From contig OY783213.1 in assembly GCA_963678705.1 (NCBI GenBank), positions 13,768,451 through 13,832,450 on the forward strand: a DNA stretch of 64,000 nt, read 5' to 3'. Positions within the stretch are counted from its first letter, which is position 1. Each line of letters starts with the position of its first letter. Of this stretch, positions 27,201 to 39,200 are shown one piece after another. The notes under the pieces are model-generated. The model was given only the letters and a program-made list of their open reading frames with translations, did not search any database and had not been told where the DNA came from. The translations under genes and the position numbers were made by a program. Source of the DNA: Panorpa germanica. Taxonomy: Eukaryota > Arthropoda > Insecta > Mecoptera > Panorpidae.

Positions 27201-30200
27201 GCATCAAGAATATGAATCGCCTGTGGCAAGTATCCAACTTGCGCCTCCAAAAAACAAATTTTGGTGTGTACCCCGAGGTGCGTTTATTGTGAAGGTAACA
27301 AATATTTTCAACCGGGACGGTATTCATTGTTTTGCGCCCCATACTTTGCAGCACCTTCTTCGCCACGCCTTCGTTACGTCAATGTTCTCTAGTGTAGTAA
27401 AAAACAATGATTTTCTCGTTTTTTATTGAACTTAACAGCATTGGTTTCTGAGCGATTCATTTCACAATACAAATCGAAATTACTTTTTTGTCAACCCAAT
27501 ATTTTGGACTGAGATCATTGTGTTTATATTTTGAAATACACAAGTAGCCCTGAAACATAAATAATGAGAAAGTGGGGATCTCTCCTATCGACTGACATTT
27601 AATCACACTTAATAAAATCCAATTTCAGTATCACTGAGGAAAATTTCTGGCGAAACTATTTCTACCGCATCTCATTAATCTGTCAAGCTAATGAATTATC
27701 TGCGATGGGTGGTGCCAATCCCGCGGAACGCACCTCTAGCATCGACCAACCCCAAGGTAAAGTGATTTCCTAAATGGTCTGACCTCTCCTTTTAATAAAA
27801 CGTTGTAACAGACATGTGTCATTCTTGTGTCTTATAAATAAAGCTGATGGTGATATTGAGATGAAAATATGCACAGGGTAAAAACAACGGGCAAACAACA
27901 TCTTAATTAGCTTCTGTGTAACTGATTAACTGTCAGGAACACTTTCATTTTATGTCAATTTTACTTTGTAATTGACATAAATCATTTAGTTTAAAATAAG
28001 ACGAAAAAAAAGAACATGTTTTGTTTTTTGATTAATTTTTCACCGTCGGTGTAGTCCGGGGTATGGATATTCAATTGAAGGAAAAGAAGGAAGGCTTAAC
28101 GCACATTGGAGAACAAAGAAAACTAAAGCAGTCTTGTTGTAAATGTGCGCTGCCTCAAATGCCCCATTAAGGTTCTCATAGTTCTCCTCAAACGCATTGG
28201 AAGCTACGGTTCTACTGACATCGACTTTAAAATAGATTGAATTGCTTCTCACTAAATATATACCTCACATATCTCACTAAAACCGTAACATTTGCTGCAT
28301 ACACTTTTCTTCCCACTTCCATTATCTTCCATGTTTCATATGATAAATTCAATGCGTTTGATGCTAACCATGCGGATTTACGACGATCACATTTATCCGC
28401 ACTGAGTAGCCAGACTAGACCATCAACATTTTGCCGATTTTTGAAATTGTTATTGTAGTATTATTTTCGTTAGAACCTTCTATCTTTTCTTAGCTATTAT
28501 AAGATTAATTGGTACAATTAATGCCTACAAAGAGACCGGGCACCCAAAACTATATCACATTAGAAACATTAACATATAATATTTAATAGGAAAATTATAA
28601 CATCAATTAATCTAACTTTACGTTATGTTTAGAAAACGTTACTAAAACATTGAAACAAATTTCCTATATTAACAATTTTAATTATGAAAATATTTATTTC
28701 AAAAATTAAAATAATTTAATTCAATTTCGTTTAGCGATAACGTACAGTAAAAACTTTTATATTTGCTTTTTATTTTAAAATTGTATTTTAGTTATTTTCA
28801 TGTGCTGTTATTTTGTGACACATTCATAATCTGACATTTGTTTTACTTGCAGAATTCATATTTTTAAATAAAAGTGTTTTTATGCACATGTCACATGCAG
28901 TGCAAAATGAATTCAACTTATTACAACTGTTAAATCATTTATTTGTTAAAAAAAACTACAATAGTAAAATTTTAAATTACTATTTTAATATAAAATGAGA
29001 CGACGCAGTGGACTAAAGCACCGGATCATCAAATAATCAAGTTAAATTGATTATATACATACATAATCATAAACTTATTATGCAATGGTGTGGCCAACAT
29101 ATATAAGTCTACCACATAGAAAAAATGAGTCAACGTTTAATAAATTAAATTCTATAAAATATTACTTTTTATTGATAAAGTTGACTATTAGCAGATCAAA
29201 TTTGCAATTATTTTTAATTAGTCACAGTATTATAACACATAAACATTTGACGTCATATTTGGCTTTGATGCTCTACCTTCTTATCTCTTGCCGTCTCGTT
29301 CTACATCAGAGATGAGATTTTTTTACCTGTGCATATTTTCTTTAATGTTCTAGATTATTAAAATTATATATAACACATTTATTTAAAATATTTACGGCAT
29401 AATTTATCTGCAACATAAATATTACGTAAATATTTTTACTGGATGTATGTATATATCAATATCCGGCTAATTTATCGCAATGCAATTCATCGCACAACCA
29501 CCATTCACTTTCCCTAGTTCCTTAATCATAATAAATTGCGTCTGCGATAGTTTGCATTGCGATTAAATATATATATACATCTTATGTGTTATAAATGATC
29601 GATTTATTCATAATTAAGTTCATCATTCCCTGCATAATCACTTCACGAACCCCGTAATACCTTGACCTACATAAGCTGATACTTATTATTTCCGGGTCAT
29701 TAAAGAACACTTAAGGGTGGCTCTCTGGGGTCGATAATTACCAAGTCAACCAACCAGCCAATGAGAACTGCGCATATCCAACACAATGCATGCATCATCG
29801 TTCATAGCGGTTTAGATTTATTTAATGTAGTAAATGCATTGTTAATTAATTATGTATGACTGATAAATTGATGTTGTGGTAATAGTTAATTGTCTAATTG
29901 TTCATTGAGTTACAGCTGTTTCTGAATATAGAGGATACGATACGAATGTCAACTTTCCAGGGTAGATAAATTACAATTAATGCTATTGGATTACTTGCTG
30001 CAGTATGAAATTTAATCCAAATTATAGCGAGATGTCGTCAGAATTAGATGTCGTCAACAACATCACTAGTTATTGACGACATCTAATTGTTACAACAAGC
30101 GTGTTATCTTCGCACACAACCTTTAACGATTACTGTTACTGTATTGCGGTTCATTGGTCCTATTGATGACTTTCTCTTACTAGTAATATGACGGAAACCC

Positions 30201-33200
30201 TTCTATTTTCCTAAAAAATTATAAGGAATTTAAAGGAAAGAAGAAGATGTTTTCATCGTATTTCTAGCAAGCGAAAGGCAGGAATAGGCCACAGGTTCTG
30301 TAGGCTAGTTAGTTTTATGGAAATAGCCGTTGAAAAATTAAAATTTAACGCATTTCCGACAGGCAACGTGAATAAATCAAGTTGAAATGAAAGTGCATCA
30401 TATGAAAAATACCCAGAAGAATTATTAAGCTTTAGAAATAAATAAATAAATTCATATTTTTCCATTATTTTGATAATTGAAAAAGTAGTGTCACTAATAG
30501 CTCTGTAATTCGTAAACTAATGATCATAACGACTTGAAATTTTGACATATATCGTTTAAACGATGGTACTATCTAAAAATCATGAGAATGTGTTAATATC
30601 ATCCTGAGAACTTATTCAGTGATGAGATATATGAGGATGAAAAATGATAATAATAATAGAGCTATCAACTTGTTAGTGGTAGAAACGTAATTAACCATAT
30701 ATTGGATTAATATCTTCGTCTATTTGAAGAAACAGCTTTAACTTCTAGAATGTATTTCGTAGCTTGTTCTATTTTGCATAGTAGCTCTCTAGACGTAGTG
30801 CCACCCACTTTAAGAAACAAGTTAAGTACACTCTCCACGCCGACTTCTCCAATTAATGTTTCTATGCTCTCATAAACTTTTTGCTATTTCTTATGTCTCA
30901 TACTTTTATTTATATAACTCTTAAGATTCTTTTTGTTTTCTTTTTTGCTATGGGTTACATATTGCAAAATGTTTTTTTATGGCACAAGGAGAACTTATAT
31001 TTGTATAATTTTTACAAGAGCTGTATATTAAGTTTTGCATTTATTAAAAAAGAGCACTGAAACCGTATTACAGCGAATTTTGAACTACGCTTTACCTATT
31101 CGAACTCTGTAAATGTAATGAACCTCGCACACTGCAAGCGGCAATGCCGTCCGAATACGGGCTAGACGTAGCTGTCATACTGGAACCTTATTCAAGCGAA
31201 TACAACGAATACAATTTTGTAAATGTAAACAGCCGTCTCAGACTGGAAGGGAATGCAATAGTCTTTTTTGTAAAAATTTGTTCTCTTTATAAATTATGTT
31301 AGTGCAAAACAACTCCAATACACCCTACATTACACAAGTTTGACTTGGCGTACTATTGTATCGGTACGTGGTATGTATGCATGTGTTGTGTACATGCAAA
31401 GAACGCCCGAATTCGCCGTCGCTTAGCGTAAAGCATATTTGCAGTGTGCGACATGCCTAAAATAAATACAGAATAATCTGAAACCAACATGCTTGACAAA
31501 AACGACCTTATTCTTATTGATTTATATTTATTTATTTTGCTTTTTATATTTATTTTTTTTATTTTTCTGTTTGAACCCTTATGTAGAAACAACAACGGAA
31601 AATAAATCAAAACGTCAAACAAGCGAGAGCGAATTTGTATCTGATAATTTTCGGGCATCCGAAAAAGATATCGAAGAAGTTCGAGAAGGTATGAAACGAT
31701 TAGGAATGGACGCTACTACCAAAAAAGGTAAGTTTCGTATATTTTATTTTATGTTGTCCTCTTCTTTTTCTATCTGATCAGATTTTAAATATTAAGTAGA
31801 ACTCAGCCGGTTTCCTTTCCTATCCTTGTTACACCTTTCAACACAAACAACAACATTATCTGAGTGTACGGGTATTTGTATAGTATATATGATTGATGGT
31901 AGTATGCAACTGGATGTAGATGCAATGTTGTAGCATCTTGAATTTGCATGATAGCTAACACTGTATGGTGTAGAGATTAGATTTGAAGCAGTGTGTATCT
32001 TATTAATGCAGAGTGCACATGCATACATAATACTCTTGGCGGATTTGCAATGCAAATTGTTCCTTATTATATAGTGTTGAGGTAAGCGTTCATAGGCCCG
32101 CTTCATGGCTCGCTTCACACGAATTAAATAGTATCAAACAGGAACGAAATGAAAAGCGGACACACTTTGTGTAATATTGCAACATTATATAACTAGCCAA
32201 GCATTGAAGAAATGCGCAATTTGAGTTGACTGTATTTGTGGTTGCATACCTTTCCACGACATTAAATGTCACCTCGTTATTAAGAGACATCATGACATCA
32301 AACTAACTCTATTTTAAATCACCTGGGTTTTTTTCATTTGCATGTGTTTCATAATTTACGTTCTCTCGCTTGCCTGAAATATTTCCTAGGTGAAGCACAC
32401 CTATGATAAATGCATTTTGTGGGTGTTGACCAATAGACACTTCATATTGTGAAACAAAATGTATAAATCTTGACGGTAATGCTTATAAATAGAACAAAAG
32501 GTATCTCTAATGACGGTTTCACACCCGAGACACAGTCCAATAAAACATGAACAAAAACACCAATGTTTACACCAAAGAAACAGTTCCTATTACATTTTTG
32601 TCTTTTGTTGCTGTTTTAATAAACAAAATAGATTTCCATCTGGACTAGGTAAGATCAAAGGAAAACACGTTTGTTGTTGTTTTTTAGTCTGCTTGGTTTG
32701 AACACGCAGTTTTGTTTTTTGTGAACATTTGCGCTTGTCAGTTGTTCTTTATCATGTTTATAATTTTTATTGGACACACAGAAAAACACTAATGTCAACA
32801 GTCCGTTTTCGAAAAACAGAACTTTTTAAAATAAAACAAAACATGTTTTTGTTTTGTTTTTTGACAACAAAACTATTTTCAAAACTGTCTCTCTGGTGTG
32901 AAACCGACATAACACCTATTAAAACTATCCGGGCCATCATACCAATTAAAATAAATTAAACATACCAATCTCTAAAAATAGTATTATTATTTAACAGTAC
33001 AGTCAACTATCAATAAGCATTGCTAAGTTAACTATAGTGTTGCATCATTTAGGCTTTATCAATCATTTTCAGATTAAAGGTTATTAACAATCACTTACAA
33101 CTGGCAACACTTTTTATCGTTAACAGTATCGTTTCGTTATTAACAACGTTAGGGAATCTAGCTACAGGTCTTGTTTACGTTAAGATAGAAGACTTGAAAT

Positions 33201-36200
33201 TAGATTACTTAAATTCACAAAAGCTATTCTAAATTTCAGATTTTTTAATAAATTCCAAATTGCAAATATGTAGTTCTTTTAAAAAGTGTGTAATCTTGAA
33301 GAGCATCAGAAATAAATTACAAATGGTAGTTAAACATGTAAGTTGGTATCATATTTAGCCTCGGCACTATCAGCTGTTAACATATTTCAAAAAATAGATC
33401 CAGGTATTCAAGAAGTCTTCCCAATCATAGTTATAAACAAACATAACTATAGTCTATCAGCGCCGTTCATCGCGGGTGTTGAACTCGGGCACATCTCCAA
33501 AAATACGGCCAAGAAAACTTGATAGTAACTTACAATTAGTGTACTGCATAAAATAAGAAACGAGTGTTTATATAATTAGTTTCAGCAACGCCACAAACAC
33601 ACAGGTGTTCAAAAGGTATACTTCAGTAGTCGTCAGTCAGTCTCATGGTTCTCTGAAAATACAATTATTAGCGATGTCTTTGTTTTAGACGTTTGTAAGC
33701 AAAAAAATACTTCTTTTAAAATAACCGTGATAATTTTACCAGCTCATTTACCTTCAACAACAAATTTATTCCTAAATGTTCTCCATTTATTTAGAATTCG
33801 TATGTTTATTAATATATTCTGTATACACATTGTCTAGCACCCATACTGTAAAAGTAAACCATTTTCCAATTAATAAAGCCTTGTTTAGACCTTGTCTGTA
33901 GACTTCATCGTTTATGTTCTCATTGTTCTTTGATGTTGACTTCGTTAAATTTAATTTAATTTCTTGTAACTAAGTTTCCATTAATAATTTTGTTTGTAAA
34001 TTTGATTTGGTCTAACATTATGTCTAAAATATATTTGTATACACGCGTCTGTACGCATTTGTGTTCAAAAATTTAATAAGAAGCAAGAGGAATATTTATA
34101 CACTTAAATGTAATTAATTCAGTTCAAAAATCTCTTTACTAAGTTGTTTTGACAATGTAAGCTTAGTAAGACTTTATTAAGATGTAATTTGCAATTCTTA
34201 GCGTCTAATATATAGACAAATAAATATTGGTTCAAAATATGTTTTGAGTAATATAAGCAGTACCAATTTTACCGTTGAGGGGCTCTTTATATAGATTTTC
34301 TGTTAAATAAAACATACCAATTTCTAATTGTTATATAGTTATTATCAGTATATAATTTTGAAAATAATATTAGTCAGCGAAATTTTGAGTAGGCAGCAAT
34401 TTTCTTTCTTTATCATATGAGTACCTGGATTTAAATTTTATTTATCGGCCGCCATCTTAAAAGTATGGTTTTCAAGTAAGGTAATCTGTTTTTGAGTTTA
34501 TCTTGAAAACTAAAGCTCGTACAAAATTTTTGCTAAGAGCAGATTTGTAGATAATAATATTATCTGCAACTTTTTCTAATACCTTTTTATTGTAGCTTTT
34601 GTAATAAAAAAGTTACAGGCAAAAATAAATCTATGTATCGTCGGTGATAGGAAATAGATCGATGTTAAATAAATAAATTTAAAAAAAGGAGAATTTTCCA
34701 AAGAATCTAAAAAAATATGGCTTAAAGAACAATCAGATCTACTAAATTTTAATTTCAATTTTATGTTTTAATCTTAAATGTGAATTTCTGCTTGTGAAAT
34801 AAAGAAATAAACATAGATTTAATAAATATAATACCTTATATTAAATAAAGATTATATATATTTTTAGAAGAAGTATATTTTTGAAGCACGATGCATGCGC
34901 GCTAAGTACATTCAAAATTAAAATTGAAACTATTACGAAGAAATAAACTTAACTTACTTGCCTTAAACTTAACTACATTGAACTAAAATAGTTAGGTTCA
35001 GTTTATATTAGTATCTGTATAATATATTGCAGCATATGGTGTCGTGGCTTATAATGTGATCAGCACCACTACCTTATCCTACTATATGATTATATTTCCA
35101 CCCACAAAAAAACATTCTAAACATTTATACACATATCTGAATTCAGAGACCCCGCAGTCAAGCGTAGGAGCTTCGTGTAGGTAGTTTCAAATTATATAAC
35201 GTGAACACCTTGTAGGCGGCCAGCATTTTCCATGTTCTGAAACGTATACAAGTTTGAACACCGTGTGTAGCCACCTTTAAAATAAATTCATACGTTTTTA
35301 TTCATTTATTTCTTTTTTTCCTAATGCATCATAATCACAATACTACGCTTTACATTTTCCTGCTACATCATTTTCCTTATCTTACGCTTTTCATTATCGC
35401 ATTTAACTCCTCTGAGCTAATAATCTTCTTATTCTTCTCCTTCATCATCATAACATATCATTCATTCATAACTCCTATCATACGCAGCTTGACGGTATTT
35501 TTTTTTTGGTTTTTTCTTTGGGGGATTAACAAAAATTGTTTGCCATCTTTCCCACAGCCTAAGAAGACAGTGGCGCCTCCATTAAAATGGTAATCCTTCC
35601 TTTACTTACTAGAATGGTTGATTCATATCCTTTCTGTGCTCCCTTCAATCTACTCGTACATTTCCGCACTTATTAAGCTTACTAATTGCAATTAACCTGA
35701 TTTTTATATTGAAAGAAATCAAAGTAAATTCTTTTAAATTAGCAATTGTAGAAAAGTTTTTATTTTATTTTCAATATAAATAAAAATTATTCTGATATCT
35801 TTTTACTGTAATTAAAATTATATTCATTAGCTTGTGATACATATTTAATTATCTTGTTTATCTTTAGCTAAATCTTTACTCAATTCTTCTTTGCACAGCT
35901 ACTGTACAGTTTCCAGAATCATTGCATATAAATACAATTCAATATAGTATTCTTTATTTCACTTGAGCAAATATTTAGCTAGACGACAGGTAAGCAAATG
36001 ACAGTGAAAATCAAATAAGAAAGTGATAAAATACATTCAAAAATTAGAATTATTTTTAAAAATTCTTTGTTGCTAAGGAAGTTATTTTAATTTGCCATTT
36101 CTAGTGATCATATCTATACATACGAGCTGTTATAACCTATAAAATGGGTCATAAGACTCGTAAATAATTAATTGGAGCCATCTTACGGTAAACTTGCAAA

Positions 36201-39200
36201 CTAGAATAACCGTCTAATTCTGTTCGGTTCAATGTTCTTAAAAATTGCAATGAAAGTAATCGGAAACACGATTTTTGTTTAGCTTATCGCGTACAATGTA
36301 TTGCAGAAGCAATATATTCTTGTGCGATAAATTTCAACTTTCGGGTAATGTCGGGTGATGTCGTATAGTGTGGTGGGGGATCAGCACAATAGAAGCGTTT
36401 TACCGCTGATATGGTTCATATGTATAGGAAGTTGCGTGCTGAACCATCACCGTACAAACAAAATTGTCCGAATGCGCTATACCTTACGCTCGTTACAAAC
36501 ATGCAATCGAGTACCGTGAAACATAGTCTGTTATTAACATTTACTTGATCAAATTTACATACATAATACGTCACATACTATTTTGTAATATTTACCAAAT
36601 TTTTACGTAAAATTTAGCTCTTATTTTATAGAATGTATATATTTTATATTTAGCGGATATTTTTTAATCATTTAAAATCAAAATCCAAATAAAAATGAAT
36701 TTATTTCTACTTTATTTTATCACTTTCTTAAATTTCACTTTGTCAATCAAGTATTAATTAATAATTTCTTTGATTAACAAACTTTTAATGGCAATAATTT
36801 TAGCTACAGCAAAATGAAAAATATATTGAGCTAATTATAAATAATAATTAGCTTAAAACAAAATTTAACAAAGTTGGTTTCTTTTGTGCGGGATATTATT
36901 AAAAATGAAAGGATTCCCTTTTTGTTGTACAGTTGAAAAACCCTTTCTCTTCCCTCTTTGTTGTATCAGTGGTGGTTAATTAATTAAAAGAATTAATATT
37001 AATTAAATAATAATAAAATAATTAATTTTAAAAACAAATAGTTTAAAGAAAAAAATAAAATAATAGCTACTACGTAGATAGGTAATATATATTAAAAAAA
37101 GAAAGATTTAAAAAAATGATGGAAAAAATTAAAATCCTTCGAAACTTTACAAAATATATTATTCGTGCCCGTGTGAACTCTGAATGTAAGACTCGTTTAT
37201 TGAAATGTAACCAGTTTTTAGCTAATTACTACGTACGTATATTGTAATTATTACATTTATATATCATCATCTACTACATATTAGCTTACTACAAGCTAAT
37301 TCCAAGGTTCATTTTCTACTTTTCATATAGAAATTGTCTTACAGTGCAATATTCACTTGCTAGCTTGTCACAAGCTAATTTTCTTCCTGTGTATTATATG
37401 TTTGGTAATGAATTTTGAATGGTGGCTTGGAAAAAAATTCTACCTTTCGGAATCTTCGGATTTTTCGCAAAATTGTGAATTATGTGGAAATATATATCCA
37501 CCAGCTGGTATACTAAACGAAAATTAAAAACATACATACTTCCTAGCTGCTTACAATCTATTTTATATCCCGTATTTTTAATATATAGGTTTTTATATAT
37601 TTATATAGAAGCATGATAATTAAATTCTTGCCGGTGGTTATGTATTTCTATATACTGTTCATCAAACGAATTTCCCAGAATTTTAACAACTTTTCAGCTA
37701 CCAAAATAATGGAATTTACCTCCAAATATGTGTTGACAAATTATATAGAATAACGTGAAAAATTGTAACAGTAAATAAATATGTTTCTATTTTTTATTTG
37801 GCTGATTCCATACAGAAAATTCTCGTGCGAGGTTAGCTCACTACTAGCTAATTTCAAGGTTCGTTTTGTACATGAGATAAAGAAATCACATTTGGATAAT
37901 AGAAAGTAGCGGTATAGGACAGCCTGTAGTTATAGCGAAGTTTGTATTCGGATTCGGAGATTCCTCGTTTGTTTTCGGCACTGAGAATTACAAGTTAAAA
38001 ACTCTTTTTGCAATATATAAATAAGGGATATAATTTGTGCTCTGTAGATTACCAAATTACTTAAAATTGACAAATTTAAATGTACAAAGCACTAAATACA
38101 TCCTTTATTTATATATTGTGAAATCTAAATTGTAAATTCTATTTCCCAATGCTTCAAAAAGCTTGAATAAAAAAGGATTGAAAGAGACACACAAATATTA
38201 TATATTAAAATCTACTGATACGGATGGTCTACATATACTCGTATAGCAGAAAGGTTATTTTAAATAAAAGTTTACAAACAAACAAACGTGGCGTTGTTCA
38301 CGGAATTTCTATTTCCGTTCATCTGTCATTATGATAAATAATTAATCGATGTAAACTCCGCAAATTCTCTAACACATGAAAATGGAAAATCACATTTTCA
38401 TGACATATATACACAATACAAACAAGTGGAAAATATGATATAAATGTAATAATTACAATAATGATTTTTGGTTTTAACAATAACTTTAAAAAAAAACAAT
38501 TATAATAAACTAACTAGAAAATAATTATTTTGAAATATATATTGTTATAAATTTTAAACAATATGAAATACTTTGAGGATAATTATATAAAAACGTAATT
38601 GACAATACTTAAAAACCAAAGAATATGGTAAATTGGTGTGTGTTAAATATATAAGAATTATTAATTTTTTAATTGATAAAACATTGTACAGTAACGAACA
38701 AATATTTTGGTTCCGAAATATTACATTTAATTTTCATCAGGTAACATTGTTTGCTTCACTTTGCGCGCCAATTTCAAAACAAATATCGCGATTCAACGGT
38801 CACTCAAAATTTAATGGCGCTCACATTTAGTGACGGAATACGAAAGTAATCTAGTTGTAAATTATTAAAATTTTGTTAAATAAGAAAAAAATAGTCAATT
38901 GGATTTGAATTAGGATCTTGTATATAGGATATTCCTTGTGGAAAGTTGTTCTGTTAACATAACTTTGAATTATTATCAAATTTGTATGAAATCAAAATGA
39001 AATATTTATGAAGTATCATAAGTAAGTTTCCACCAAGTTTGTGTAAGAAAAAGTGGCATTTTTATTTACAAAAACTAATCCATCGTTATTTAAAACGCAT
39101 ATCAACTGTAATCAATCAAAAAGATATTCTTATGTAATACATACAAATATAAATACTGCCTCAACAAAATAATGTACATCGTAGGTATATAAATAAAAAC

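Larger units (their letters stand above)
27757..31586 (+). other. Sap47 intron
   Basis: Holds a SINE copy (28999), a small MITE (29471) and a short inverted repeat (30042). No additional coding exon was seen. Confidence 0.7.

Noticed and set aside
35559-35590. Possible Sap47 cassette exon reading PKKTVAPPLK after a strong pyrimidine tract and CAG
   Set aside because: The preceding exon ends in phase 1 and the next begins in phase 1, while this piece is open only in phase 0 and is 32 bases long. Inserted in the real phase it gives an immediate stop. At most it is a poison exon, for which transcript data would be needed.
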